64,000 nucleotides of DNA, taken from contig JBHGNT010000012.1 in NCBI GenBank assembly GCA_043228905.1, forward strand, positions 14,508,001-14,572,000, in the 5' to 3' direction. The position numbers and the translations under genes are program-made. Below the pieces are notes generated by a model. It made no database searches and was not told the origin of the DNA. It saw nothing but the letters and a program-made list of their open reading frames with translations. The stretch is from Azolla caroliniana. Taxonomy: Eukaryota > Polypodiophyta. The first letter of the stretch is position 1. Every line of letters starts with the position of its first letter. Positions 1-11,404 of this stretch are shown here, piece by piece.

Positions 1-113
1 CTCTCTATCTCTCTACTCACTCTTCACGCTCTTCTTCTAGCGCTACCTCACTCAGTCTCTTCTATTCTAACTCTCACGTTTTGCCCTAAGTGTATTTATG
101 CTTATACACTGTA
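1..113 (-). repeat. Downstream part of an older antisense copia LTR
   Basis: On the minus strand this stretch reads a TATA-like TATAAGCATAAATA followed by CACTTAGGGCAAAAC. That matches in order the TATA and leader region of the copia-1 LTR (TATAAATATGACTTAGGGCAAAC). A GA-rich leader follows, as in the related LTRs. The same LTR continues at 5416-5671; the copia-1 insertion split it. Its far end lies outside the window, so it could be a solo LTR or the LTR of a longer element. Confidence 0.65.
109..113. repeat. Target-site duplication of copia-1, left copy
   Basis: CTGTA directly precedes the 5' LTR and is repeated directly after the 3' LTR at 5416-5420. This proves a real integration event and fixes the element borders. 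Confidence 0.95.
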
Positions 114-721
114 TGTTGGGATTTCGGTCCCTTCGGATGGGATGGTCAGATGTCGGAAATGAATCCCGGTTTCGGTTTCGGATCCGGATGACGAAGACCC
201 CAGCTTCGGTGCCGGATGACGAATGTACCCGGAGAGCGATCCGGATGCAGAGACATATCCGTGAATATGTTCGCTATGGGCCCCTGAGGCTATAGTTGTA
301 AATAGCCCAAAGTCATATAAGTATAAATATGACTTAGGGCAAACTGTTTTGTGGTTGCTACTCATTTTTCTGTTTTTCCACTCAAGAGGAGTGAAGAGAG
401 AGCAGCCGTGAGAGAGAGAGAGAGATAGAGCGCGAGAGACGAAGAGGTAGACGCCTCTGTGTATTTCCGCCGCCTGTGGCGAGGACAGCGAGCTCAAGGT
501 CGTCGCCTTGCAGCTCGCCATTGTATACTTCTCTGTATAGTGTTGGTTTGGAGTCTTGTACTCCCGTGGTTTTTCCCGTCTAGGGTTTTCCACGTTAATC
601 CCTGTGTGCTCGCGTTTTTTATTGTTTCTCCGTGTGGTTCCTATTTTCTGCTACATTGATCCGCGATTAATCGGTTGTGGCCGAGTGGTGAAGGTGAATC
701 CAGAAGCGTCGATTCCCAACA
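114..721 (+). repeat. 5' LTR of copia-1
   Basis: This 608-bp LTR starts TGTTGGGATTTCGG and ends GATTCCCAACA. It holds a TATA box (322-329), a GA-rich tract near 410-430 in the leader, and a 28-bp segment near 190-217 that is absent from the 3' LTR. The extra segment sits between two copies of GGATGACGAA, so slippage or deletion between short repeats is a likely cause. Confidence 0.96.
322..329 (+). promoter_or_regulatory. TATA box of the copia-1 LTR promoter
   Basis: TATAAATA lies about 208 bp into the LTR and is conserved in the 3' LTR. Related sequence appears at the same place in the copia-2 LTR and in the solo LTR at 46440-47100. It is the expected core promoter for the genomic transcript. 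Confidence 0.7.
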
Positions 722-724
722 ATC

Positions 725-736
725 TGGTATCAGAGC
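725..736 (+). other. Primer binding site of copia-1
   Basis: TGGTATCAGAGC lies three bases after the LTR end. This is the usual plant copia primer site, complementary to the 3' end of initiator tRNA-Met. Confidence 0.93.
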
Positions 737-751
737 GAGCTGTTGCAGAAA

Positions 752-3700
752 ATGGAAGGCGGCGACAGCGGGCAGCCGGGGATGATGGTGCTGAATGCGC
801 AGAATTACGCCGACTGGAAGATCAAGATGGAGGATCTTCTGATTGTTCGGGACCTGTACGAACCGATTGACAGGTCGGAAATACCGAAGGGGGTACTTGA
901 GTCGGAGTGGAAGCTCCTGAACCGGAAAGCCGTAGCGACGATCCGACAATATGTCGATGTAAGCGTCCTACAACATGTGGCGAACGACACCAACGCATAT
1001 GAGATGTGGAAGAAGCTGTCGGGCCTCTACGAGAGGAAGAATGCGTTGAACCGGACCTCCCTGATGAGGAAGATAGTGAACCTCAAGTACCGGGACGGCG
1101 AGAGTATGGTTGAACACGTAAGCACGTTCATGGGATTCGTGAACCAGCTTGCGGCGATTAAGTTCCCGTTGGAGGATGCAATGCAAGCCATCATTCTGAT
1201 GTGCACATTACCGGAAAGCTGGGAGAACTTGGTGGTGACTCTCAGCACCTCCTGCACCGAAGATAACCTGTCCTTACAAACGGTAAAGACAAGTATTTTG
1301 AACGAAGAAGCGTGTCGGAGAGATAAAGAACCGGCCTCCGACTCGAAGGCGCTGCTTACCGAATCGGATCGGGGAAGACAATGGAACCGGAGTCCGCAAA
1401 GACGGGAGAAGTCGGGGACCCGGTCGCAGTCAAGAGGAAGGCCTACATGCTTCCACTGTGGGAAGCCGAGGCACTTCCGAAAGAATTGTCGGCATTATCG
1501 AAAAGACAACGGAGCCGACGACACCGATTCGAAGAAGTCACCGGAGAGAAACGGTGCATACCGGGGAGCCACGGACCGGAGAGGTTCGGATCGGCGAGGG
1601 CAGAACCGGAAAGGAACAACGGCACTCGCGGCAAGTGAGGAAGAAATCATGCTCATCACCGAAGAAGGTGAACTAAACATTGCCGGTGATGAGACGACCT
1701 GGGTGGTCGATTCCGGAGCATCGTTCCACCTGACCCCGGAGAGAAGATACTTCTCATCCTACACAGCCGGTGAGCATGGCTGTGTTCGGATGGGAAATGA
1801 AGGTACGTGCCGGATTGCCGGCATCGGAGACGTGTGGCTGACAACCCCGACCGGATGCAAAATGCTGTTGAAGGATGTCCGACACGTTCCGGAGGTTCGA
1901 TTGAACCTGATTTCAGCCGGGAGGCTAGACGATGAAGGCTACACAGGTAGCATCCGGAACGGCGTAATGAAGTTCAGCAAGGGGAGCCTGATAGTGGCTC
2001 GGGCCCGGAAAGACAACACACTGTACCTGATGAATGCCCGGTTATGTCCGGAAGAGCTGAATGTGGCAGCCGACACTGCCGGTGAGCTGTGGCACAAAAG
2101 ACTGTGCCACATGAGCGAGAAGGGGATGAAGAGGCTTGCAGAAGACAACCTTATTCCAGTGAAGCATGTGCACCTGGAGAAGTGCACCGATTGCCTGGCC
2201 GGTAAGCAGAACCGAACCTCCTTCCACTCAAGGCCACCGACGAGATGTAGCGCACCATTGGAGTTGGTGCACACTGATGTGTGTCAGGTAGAAACGAAGT
2301 CACATGGCGGAGCCCAGTACTTCGTAACTTTCATAGATAATCATAGCCGAAAACTGTGGACGGCACCGATGAAGACAAAGGACCAAGTGTTGTCAGTCTT
2401 CAAAGAACTCCACGCGAGAGTGGAAAGAGAATCCGGCAAGAAACTGAAAGCGATACGAGCGGATAACGGAGGGGAATACCGGGGGCAGTTCCAGGAGTAC
2501 TGTCGCTCGAAGGGAATCCGGCTCGAGTTTACTGTGCCGAAGACGCCGGAACTCAACGGGCTGGCCGAGAGGATGAACCGGACCATAATGGAGAGGGTCC
2601 GGAGTATGCTGGCGCATGCGAAATTACCCAAGGGATTTTGGGCTGAGGCAATGTCGACGGCGACATATGTGATAAATAGATCACCCTCAGTACCTTTGGA
2701 CGGAGACACGCCGCAAAGAGTGTGGACCGGTAGGGAAGTATCCTACCGGCATCTGAAGGTGTTCGGGTGTCTCGCATACGTGCATGTGGCAAAGGACCGG
2801 AGAGGAAAGCTAGATCCAAAGACCCGGCCATGCATATTCCTCGGTTATGGCGACGACGAGTTCGGCTACCGAGTATGGGACCCGGTCGACAAGAAGATAT
2901 TCAGGAGTCGAGACATCATCTTCATGGAGGACAAGACACTCGCCGACTGGGAGTCGGAGAAGAAGATGAAGAGCTCCAAGTCGACCGGTGAGGATCAACT
3001 CTACGAGGAGCAGTCCCGACCGGAAAGGGACCGGTTAGCACTCGAGGATTCGGCCGAAGACGGTGAAGAAACAGAACCGGCTGAAGAAGATGAAAATGAT
3101 ACCGGAACCGGCCCCGATCCCGAAATGGATTTGGATGAAGAAGAATCGGAAGAACCGGCTACCGAAGCTCCGGAACGGAGATACCCTCTAAGAGAGAGAA
3201 GGGCCCCCCGGAGATTTCCGGAACCAGAGCACGTGTTGCTAACCGACGAGGGGGAGCCGGAGAGCGTTGAAGAAGCAAAGCATGACACCCAGAGCCGCAG
3301 GTGGCTGAGTGCCATGCAGGACGAGATGGATTCCCTGCATGAGAACCACACATATGAACTTGTGGAGTTGCCGAAAGGAAAGCGGGCACTTCGAAACAAG
3401 TGGGTGTACAAGCTGAAACCGGGAGATGCCGAAAACCCCCCGAGATACAAAGCCAGGATCGTGGTGAAGGGGTTTCAGCAGAAGAAGGGCGTCGACTTCG
3501 ACGAGATATTTGCCCCGGTAGTGAAGATGACCTCCATCCGGACGGTGCTGAGCATAGCGGCAAGCATGGACCTCGAGGTAGAACAGATGGACGTGAAGAC
3601 GGCATTCCTTCACGGTGACCTCGATGAAGAGATCTACATGCAGCAACCGGAAGGATTCGAGAAGAAAGGGAAGGAGCACCTGGTATGCCGATTGAAGAAG

Positions 3701-4825
3701 AGCCTTTACGGACTGAAGCAGGCTCCCCGGCAATGGTACCGGAAGTTCGACTCCTTCATGACCGATGAAGGGTACCTCAAAACGCAGTCCGACCACTGCG
3801 TATTTGTGAAGAAGTTCGAAGGAGGAGACTTTCTAATACTCCTCCTGTACGTGGACGACATGTTGATCGTCGGACGGGACCAGGTCAAGATACGGATGCT
3901 GAAGAAGGCTCTTCACCGAACCTTCTCAATGAAGGACCTGGGTCCGGCGAGACAAATACTAGGGATGCACATCATCCAGGACCGGAAGAAGAAGCAGTTG
4001 TGGCTGTCACAGGAGAAGTACGTGACGAAGGTGCTTCACCGGTTCAACATGTCGGAAGCAAGACCAGTCGGATCGACCCTCCCGGCAAACTGCAAGCTGT
4101 CCAGCAAGCAAAGTCCCAAGACAAAGGCTGAAAAGGAGGATATGATGAAAGTGTCGTATGCCTCAGCCGTCGGGAGCTTGATGTACGCCATGGTGTGTAC
4201 GAGACCGGACATAGGATATGCAGTCGGAGTGGTGAGCCGGTACATGAGCAATCCCGGCAAAGAGCATTGGAACGCGGCCAAGTGGATACTCCGATACCTG
4301 AAGGGCACAGGAAACGTGTGCCTCCGATTCGGCTCCGGTAAGCCCGAACTCGACGGCTTCACCGATTCGGATATGTCGGCTGATGCAGATACCAGCCGGT
4401 CCACATCAGGGTATGTGATGACGTATGCAGGGGGAGCTGTTTCGTGGCAGTCGAGGCTGCAGAAGACGGTTGCGTTGTCAACCACGGAGGCGGAGTACAT
4501 GGCAGCTGTTGAAGCCGGTAAGGAAATAATATGGATGAAGGACTTCATTAGAGAGCTCGGTATCCGGCAGGAGGAGTACCGACTCTACTGCGACAGTCAG
4601 AGTGCAATCCACCTTGCGAAGAACGCGGCCTATCACTCCCGGACGAAGCACATCCAGCGAAGATATCACTGGATCCGGGAAAGGATAGAAGACAAGGAGT
4701 TCGTGCTGACAAAGATCCACACGGACGAGAATGGGTCGGATATGCTGACCAAGGTGCTCACACCCGACAAGCTGGAAGCATGCCGGAAGAGGATCGGATT
4801 GGAAAGACATCCCATGCCGAAGTGA
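752..4825 (+). CDS. Copia-1 gag-pol polyprotein, intact
   Basis: This is one open frame of 1357 codons; I chose the ATG at 752, shortly after the primer site. The order is typical of Ty1/copia. Gag comes first with a CCHC knuckle starting at about residue 233 (CFHCGKPRHFRKNC). The aspartic protease has DSG at D320. Integrase has its HHCC region at about 450-485 and catalytic D509, D571 and E606. Reverse transcriptase has YVDD at about 1033-1036. RNase H has TDSD at about 1204-1207 and ALSTTEAEYMA downstream. The D571-E606 interval is one residue shorter than the common D-35-E spacing. No stop or frameshift is seen and all catalytic motifs are kept, so the polyprotein could be functional. The stop lies just before the polypurine tract, leaving no room for another ORF. 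Confidence 0.96.
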   Translation: MEGGDSGQPGMMVLNAQNYADWKIKMEDLLIVRDLYEPIDRSEIPKGVLESEWKLLNRKAVATIRQYVDVSVLQHVANDTNAYEMWKKLSGLYERKNALNRTSLMRKIVNLKYRDGESMVEHVSTFMGFVNQLAAIKFPLEDAMQAIILMCTLPESWENLVVTLSTSCTEDNLSLQTVKTSILNEEACRRDKEPASDSKALLTESDRGRQWNRSPQRREKSGTRSQSRGRPTCFHCGKPRHFRKNCRHYRKDNGADDTDSKKSPERNGAYRGATDRRGSDRRGQNRKGTTALAASEEEIMLITEEGELNIAGDETTWVVDSGASFHLTPERRYFSSYTAGEHGCVRMGNEGTCRIAGIGDVWLTTPTGCKMLLKDVRHVPEVRLNLISAGRLDDEGYTGSIRNGVMKFSKGSLIVARARKDNTLYLMNARLCPEELNVAADTAGELWHKRLCHMSEKGMKRLAEDNLIPVKHVHLEKCTDCLAGKQNRTSFHSRPPTRCSAPLELVHTDVCQVETKSHGGAQYFVTFIDNHSRKLWTAPMKTKDQVLSVFKELHARVERESGKKLKAIRADNGGEYRGQFQEYCRSKGIRLEFTVPKTPELNGLAERMNRTIMERVRSMLAHAKLPKGFWAEAMSTATYVINRSPSVPLDGDTPQRVWTGREVSYRHLKVFGCLAYVHVAKDRRGKLDPKTRPCIFLGYGDDEFGYRVWDPVDKKIFRSRDIIFMEDKTLADWESEKKMKSSKSTGEDQLYEEQSRPERDRLALEDSAEDGEETEPAEEDENDTGTGPDPEMDLDEEESEEPATEAPERRYPLRERRAPRRFPEPEHVLLTDEGEPESVEEAKHDTQSRRWLSAMQDEMDSLHENHTYELVELPKGKRALRNKWVYKLKPGDAENPPRYKARIVVKGFQQKKGVDFDEIFAPVVKMTSIRTVLSIAASMDLEVEQMDVKTAFLHGDLDEEIYMQQPEGFEKKGKEHLVCRLKKSLYGLKQAPRQWYRKFDSFMTDEGYLKTQSDHCVFVKKFEGGDFLILLLYVDDMLIVGRDQVKIRMLKKALHRTFSMKDLGPARQILGMHIIQDRKKKQLWLSQEKYVTKVLHRFNMSEARPVGSTLPANCKLSSKQSPKTKAEKEDMMKVSYASAVGSLMYAMVCTRPDIGYAVGVVSRYMSNPGKEHWNAAKWILRYLKGTGNVCLRFGSGKPELDGFTDSDMSADADTSRSTSGYVMTYAGGAVSWQSRLQKTVALSTTEAEYMAAVEAGKEIIWMKDFIRELGIRQEEYRLYCDSQSAIHLAKNAAYHSRTKHIQRRYHWIRERIEDKEFVLTKIHTDENGSDMLTKVLTPDKLEACRKRIGLERHPMPK

Positions 4826-4835
4826 AGGGGGAGTT
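4824..4835 (+). other. Polypurine tract of copia-1
   Basis: GAAGGGGGAG followed by TT abuts the 3' LTR, where the plus-strand DNA primer forms. It overlaps the gag-pol stop codon. Confidence 0.88.
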
Positions 4836-5415
4836 TGTTGGGATTTCGGTCCCTTCGGATGGGATGGTCGGATGTCGGAAATGAATCCCGGTTTTGGTTT
4901 CGGATCCGGATGACGAATGTACCCGGAGAGCGATCCGGATGCAGGGACATATCCGTGAATATGTTCGCTATGGGCCCCTGAGGCTATAGTTGTAAATAGC
5001 CCAAAGTCATATAAGTATAAATATGACTTAGGGCAAACTGTTTTGTGGTTGCTACTCATTTTTCTGTTTTTCCACTCAAGAGGAGTGAAGAGAGAGCAGC
5101 CGTGAGAGAGAGAGAGAGATAGAGCGCGAGAGACGAAGAGGTAGACGCCTCTGTGTATTTCCGCCGCCTGTGGCGAGGACAGCGAGCTCAAGGTCGTCGC
5201 CTTGCAGCTCGCCATTGTATACTTCTCTGTATAGTGTTGGTTTGGAGTCTTGTACTCCCGTGGTTTTTCCCGTCTAGGGTTTTCCACGTTAATCCCTGTG
5301 TGCTCGCGTTTTTTATTGTTTCTCCGTGTGGTTCCTATTTTCTGCTGCATTGATCCGCGATTAATCGGTTGTGGCCGAGTGGTGAAGGTGAATCCAGAAG
5401 CGTCGATTCCCAACA
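4836..5415 (+). repeat. 3' LTR of copia-1
   Basis: This 580-bp LTR is nearly identical to the 5' LTR. I count four differences, all transitions, and the loss of the 28-bp segment. Confidence 0.96.
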
Positions 5416-5420
5416 CTGTA
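5416..5420. repeat. Target-site duplication of copia-1, right copy
   Basis: CTGTA is identical to 109-113. Confidence 0.95.
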
Positions 5421-5671
5421 TGGGCTATTTACAAATGTAGCCTCTGTTATGTATCATTATTATTATTGCTATAATAATAATAATCAAACTATCAAACAGT
5501 TGACTCACTGTTTTCAACTCTGCGATTGTCGGCTCTCCGAACAATCGGATCTTCCCTGTCTTCGATTGTCGGCACTCCTTGGTCTGATCAGTCGACTCCT
5601 CGTAGTCATCGATTGTCAGCAACTTCTGGACAATCGGTTCCTCCTCCCACTGAAGGGACATATTCCCAACA
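5416..5671 (-). repeat. Upstream part of the older antisense copia LTR
   Basis: On the minus strand the LTR starts at 5671 with TGTTGGGAATATGTCCCTTC. It ends at the copia-1 target with GAGGCTACATTTGTAAATAGCCC, which resembles copia-1 LTR sequence just upstream of its TATA box. An ATTATT-rich tract lies near 5455-5485, and copies of CGATTGTC/GACAATCG recur between 5520 and 5640. The sequence outside 5671 is not purine-rich, so this is more likely a 5' or solo LTR than a 3' LTR. Confidence 0.6.
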
Positions 5672-8185
5672 AAAAGTGCACCCAACCCAATTGGTAAGCC
5701 TACATCATTCAATGTTATTCATGTAAGTTCGAAGATAAATCAAGCACCTACATCATCACGTTATTTATTTGTCTCGGCATTACAATGTGATTGTCCATTC
5801 GTTAAAACCCTTTTCATCTCTATGACCTTTTTCAAATCTTGCGTAACGCTTGTAATCTCCTGACACTCTCGATAACCCTTTTATATATAGAGAGTCACTC
5901 ACCCCTTTCTTTTCCTCTCAAACTCTCGCTCTCTTAAAATCTCCATTCATTTTTACTTTCCCCATTTTTGGTGACAATAATTCCCATTATCTCTTTTCCT
6001 TCTTATTTAATCTCTTTTTAATTTCAAAATGAAGCTACTTTCCCATTAGCTAGGAAGGATTATCACAAAGAGACTGTACAAGGACGCTTATACACAAATC
6101 GAGGAATCTCCCTCCGATCAAGTTCAAGAAAAAGAGACCACTTACATAGACTTTCAGACAGACTACTTAATGTAAGTAGATACCTATAGCTAAAAACGGT
6201 GTCTTTCAATGTTGGCTAGTACGAGCCAACTCTTAGGGCCTAGTACCTACAATGAAGGGAGGTTGGCAGGTGAGTCAGAAACAGCCAGCGTGGGGGCTAG
6301 TAGTTCCACCTCGGGCCACTTCCTCCTTGTGTCACCATAGGCGTGTTCCGCCATTTCTGTCAAAAGTGCAAACAGGCATTGACCATGTCGTTGGAATTCC
6401 CCTTCATATCAATGTGTACATGGAATTATATTAATCTCCTTCATTCCTCCCTTTTTCCATTATGTTCCACATTTTTAAATGTATTTTGTTTGACGGTTGC
6501 GAATGTCTTCGTAGCTATTGTTTGATGATTCATGCATGATCTTGGTTGGTGTTGCTAAACATATGGTTCGAGCTAGTATGTTGGTTGCATGCACGATACG
6601 ACTTGGATTCAAGGGGACTTAGATGAAGTTGAAAGGGCTCGATCAAAGTTTCAGCTAAAATGGGGTGCTTCTCCTATGATGGTCAAATCATCGTCGAGGC
6701 CTAAATGGAACTACTGAGAACCCAGATGGTTGTTTCCGCCAATGGTTTCCATTAGTGGGCATGAGATGTATATATGTATAGCTGCGGTACAAGCAAGTTA
6801 CCATGTAAAAAGAGTCGGTGGGAAACTTTTGTTGTAAATGAGGGGGTGGGGTTTATGATTAATTTTATGGGGAGAAGTGTTAGTTTTGCTGAATATGGTT
6901 GAACTTTGATGTACTTTGTTCGCTAACTAATGTGAAGTAGTGTTTTTTTGGTGAAAAAATAAAAATTCATGCATGATCTTTTTAACGTAATATTTATGTT
7001 AGGATATCTTAACTAAAGGTTTAGGTCCTTTTTAAGCCCTTCTTTATAAAAAGGGGGGGAAAGTTAAATAGTTTAAGAACCCTTAAGGGATATGTGTACA
7101 ATTGTGTTTAAAAGTACATTATTGTAGATAAACAAACTATGTACATATCATAGAACTAATCTTATGTGTTGATACGTCGGTTTCTTTGTTACTTCTAATC
7201 TCTAACACATGTTTGAAAATAATAATTGAAATACCCTTAAGCTTTCATTATTTCCCCAAAATAACATGGTTGAACCCATTTTTGAGCTACATCTTTGCTA
7301 TACATATGGTAAATTCATCTCTACTATGTGAGCAAATATAATAAGTTCATCCCCATCTCTTTTTTTGAGATGTTGAGCAATAATATATGTTGGTACCTAA
7401 TACAATGACATCTCAAGGTCATTGAGGAAATAAATATAAACTTAGGGATATTTTAGACGTTGTAATTTCCGTAAAATTTTCAAAGCACAAGGTAGGAAAT
7501 TTCAACCAAAAAGTTGGCATTTTCCCTTGTGCGGGAGTCCCAAACCTTGGGTTACAAACTTCCTGTAGGTGACGGACAGAACGGGGGATGCATCTAACTA
7601 ATGGCACAGAATCAAATACATGACAAAGTGGCCAATGTCCATGTGAGCTCCACACACTTGAAAATGGATGGAATGTGGGCTTAACGTTTAACGGGCGGTG
7701 ATTCTATTTGCTTTACCCCATCCATTATCAATCAATGCCACAAACATAAGTTGAAAGTCTATTAATGTCACATGGGTGTGTTTGTCGGACAAGTAATGAA
7801 TGAGAAACGACGTGTTTTCTCATTTTTCAACAAACATGTACGGGACCGCTTTATTGGCAATTCGACCAAAAAAATAATATCGCAACCGAAGAGAAGATAT
7901 GTTATGTTGTGTGTGACAAGCTGTGAGATCCATGATGATGTTGTGCCCGGCCCGACCAAAGAGATACATACATACATACATACATACGTTTCTAGAGCTC
8001 TTTGTCGGGTTACAAGGAAGACAAAAAAAACAAGTGAATGGAAATATTTTGAAGAAAACGATTGAGGGGTAGTACAAATAATAAAGCAAAACGTATTATA
8101 TTTATCAAAATTTATTTATTTACTTATTTTTATTAACGCTTTGATAATAAAAAAAATCCGATCTCTTCTTAAATTTGATTTGGCA
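5672..8185. other. AT-rich intergenic DNA, no gene seen
   Basis: Only short ORFs without recognisable motifs occur here. There is a poly-A/poly-T rich stretch near 6930-7090 and a short CATA repeat at 7966-7986. I see no LTR ends, splice-consistent coding segments or RNA genes. Confidence 0.5.
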
Positions 8186-8195
8186 GGACGAGATT

Positions 8196-8353
8196 GCTGA
8201 CGTGGCAGGGCCGTACTTCTCTCGAGGGGCGTGCGATCTCGCTGACGTCACCCGGGGGTGCCAGCGGTGATGTCAGGCCGTCACGTGGGATCCACGTGGG
8301 CGGCACCCCGCGCCACGTGATAGGCCTCGCTGACGTGGCGCCAGAGATGACGT
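8196..8353. promoter_or_regulatory. GC-rich cluster of seven ACGT-core elements
   Basis: ACGT cores lie at 8200, 8245, 8283, 8294, 8315, 8333 and 8350. They include three TGACGTGGC sites, a TGACGTCA site and two CACGTGG G-box sites. Two of these form a near-palindrome, TCACGTGGGATCCACGTGGG. Such sites are classic targets of plant bZIP and bHLH factors in ABA, light and ER-stress responses. The block stands out from AT-rich surroundings. No gene start is visible next to it, so it may instead be a fragment of a small transposon, since TGACGTGGCA motifs also occur in plant MITEs. Confidence 0.4.
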
Positions 8354-8375
8354 GGCACTCAGCCCCCGCCCGCAT

Positions 8376-11221
8376 ATTTTTACATATAATATGTATGCAT
8401 GCACATATCTATGTACATACATACATATATGAAGGAAAAGAATAAAGGAAAAAAAAAACATTTATTAACGAAGCGCTCTCTCTTTGTAAATTGTGGATGT
8501 GGATGTTTTATTTTGGGAGGATGTTATGTAATATGGATGTATGTATGCATGCATTGCTTTGGAATTGAATATGTATTCTTCTCTTCTTAAATGGAAGAGT
8601 GAGTAAAAGGAAGAGGGAGGGGCCCACACATCATCCCATGGTGATAGTCATGACTCATGAGTGCCCCCCCCCATACATAGTACAAACCTCTCGGCTCTCG
8701 CTATGGCCTCTCCATTAGACCCACAACACGAGGCCCATGCCCGATTTCCGGACTACCCTCCTGTTCAGACTCGTAAATGCACCGCTCGGACAATGCCTCC
8801 TAATACTTGGCACACATCCTAGTTTCAAAGCGGGTTCTAAAGGAAAATTTGCGCCGATTTGAATTTGGTGTGCTATCTCTGTTTGTTGCGTCCCCACGCA
8901 TGCTTGCACACAAAAAATGTTGTTGCAACTTTATCGACATATGTTTATGGTACTAATGCACATGGACATTTCCAACATTCCAATGTAATCTTACATAATC
9001 TCCTGTTGTCTATGTCACCCATCAGTGTGACACCATGATCCGGAATTTATACGAAACACGTGACAATGACGCGCACTAGTAGGTACAAACATCTTAGGGG
9101 CCCTTCAAAATCCTAGATGAAGAGTTCGCACTAAAATCACATTGACAAACTACTGCATGATAAGACAAAATTATTGTATATGGATGGGGATACCAAATCA
9201 CAATAGAACAATATATCATGTTAAAGTCCTGGGGTCTTTTCATTAATCATTAATCTTGGAAATCTCGTCAATGTCCCCATGTTAGCTCCTTGTAATGCAT
9301 CCAAGAGAAAAGTAGCAACTTTGTTTTTTTCATTGGATATGTTATGCAACTTTCCTAAAATTTGTTACAAGTTTTGACAAACACTCACTAGGTGCATACG
9401 ATATGTTTTTATGTGTGTATGCGAGTGTGCAACCTATGCACGTTTATGTTGACTAATCCTTTGATATATGTGCGAGTTACCACTAGGCACTAGCACACTT
9501 TCTTATCGTCTTGGATACAAACGAAACATGTTAATATATTAAATATCATGTGGGATGATTGAAATAGATTTAACAAGCATTGGTAAACCAAAGGACACTA
9601 TTTGCCAGCTAGCGAGCACAATGTGTGTGCCACGAATATTAGGGGGTGACCATTGATTTCAAGGTTACATTCTTAGCCGGCAATATTGAAATCAATGGTT
9701 CATAGCGAGTAGGATGTAATGTTCTCCATGTTATTGTTGCCCACGAGGAGTGCTACTAACTTTGTGGACACGAAACACTAAAAATCGAAAATGGCTCGAG
9801 ACGATGTGAATCAATTTATTGACCCGAGACTATGTGATCATCGATAGATTCAACCTAACATATGATCAAGTTAATGCGTTCAAAGTGTCAAAGTGTATAT
9901 CTGTTGAAATTATTGTGGTACTATTTATTGTTTTATTATGTTGTCATGATTTGTGAATAGTAAGTATATGTGCTTGGATGTGAATGCCTAGGCTTCTTAG
10001 TTGCATTCATATGCTCTAATTGCATGATTGCATATATAGGGCATTGAGTGGTGGATGACATCATTGAAGCGTGATAGAAAGTTTACTTATCAGTTGTACC
10101 ATAATTGCTAAGAAGTTCAATAATGCATCTAAAATAATACAACAAAACAAGTGATCCTTTGATTTTTAGATGTGTTGCTTTTTAGGAGACTATGGATTTA
10201 TTATTAGCCTCCTATCCATCCTAACTAATGGTTTTTAACAGCTCTTGAAATTTTCACTTGAATCTTGCATAGAAGAAAAAGAAATCACGTAAGCTTTCAA
10301 ATAAACAAGTTAAATCTATTGGAATTGGTCATTTTGACATATGACACTATACTTTCCTCGAGAGTTGTTGGTGACTCTCCAAGGTATTGTCATTATGGTT
10401 ACTCAACAAGCCTTAAGTCGTGAATCCAATTCCAAGTAGTAGCCACCAAACAAATATGATAAGTCTCACTAGAAAAGAGTGTGCTCATGTATTCACATAT
10501 TAGAAGAAAATGGATATTTTTGTCATGGAGTATGGATGCTACGACGAGGCACTATTGGTGGTTTTCAAATATCCGTAATCATGCTTTTTGCATCATCCAT
10601 GAACGCATCAAGAGTATGGTATTATTGGGGCATGTAGGTCATGCGAGGATTGTAATGGAGTGCAACTGTTTTCTAATAGGAATCATGTTGCGAATATCGA
10701 TAACATTATGATCCACACTATAAAATATGTTGAAATTCTTATTATTATCATGGTCCATGACCCAATGCCATCTGGTGCAATATGCTAACACACGTTGATG
10801 AGGATTCAGAACACAAAGATGTACGCGCATTCCAACCTCCACATGTCAGTATTTGGATGGCACTTATCAACTAGAAGTTTATATCACTTTGTTGGGGCAA
10901 CTATTAAATATTAAAGAATGAGAGTGCTATTCAAAAGATTCAAAGCAAAAAGGAAAGATGGACAAGCTGATTTGTGGTTTGGATTTATCGTGTAGGTGGT
11001 ATCCGAGCATCATATACAATGCAAGGAGGAAAGCCTTCAACGAGGCATGCTCAACGATTCGAGCTACCATGGAACATGTGGGATGGATGATCATGCACAC
11101 ATAGTTCACCTACAAAGTTGGGACGGGGGTGGGGATTTGTTACATTTTCCTTGAAACATGATATAGTTTATCTAGACCTAGACCAGGTGATTGGTTTTAA
11201 GTTTTTATTGTGGATAAAATT
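8376..11221. other. Intergenic DNA, no gene seen
   Basis: This is AT-rich sequence with short unrelated ORFs and no conserved motif that I can identify. A run of ATGTATGCATGCAT-type repeats occurs near 8390-8430 and 8540-8552. Confidence 0.45.
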
Positions 11222-11239
11222 GGGGGGGGGGGGGGGGGG
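11222..11239. repeat. G18 homopolymer
   Basis: There are eighteen consecutive G residues. The length is likely unstable and may be uncertain in the assembly. Confidence 0.85.
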
Positions 11240-11404
11240 ACCTTTTCGTTCATGGAGTAAAACATAAACATCCTCAATATGTACGAGATAGAACAAGAGG
11301 AATATGTATTAATGAGAAAAATACACTAGAGAAAGATTACAAAAGACAAAAGAGCGCAAATTGCATTTGAGCAGATAAGTCGTCGAGTGTGTCTGCGTAT
11401 GCGT

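Larger units (their letters stand above)
114..5415 (+). mobile_element. Copia-1: complete, potentially active Ty1/copia retrotransposon
   Basis: The element has two LTRs with TG...CA ends (TGTTG/CAACA), a tRNA-iMet type primer binding site, one uninterrupted gag-pol frame, a polypurine tract and a perfect 5-bp TSD. Counting by eye, the LTRs differ by four transitions plus one 28-bp indel over 580 aligned bases. That indicates a recent insertion. Every part needed for autonomous retrotransposition is present. It landed in an antisense LTR of a related family, just upstream of that LTR's TATA box. Confidence 0.96.

Noticed and set aside
4478-5416. 312-codon minus-strand ORF over the copia-1 3' LTR
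   Set aside because: It is antisense to the pol end and LTR, has no domain, and is repeated in part over the 5' LTR.
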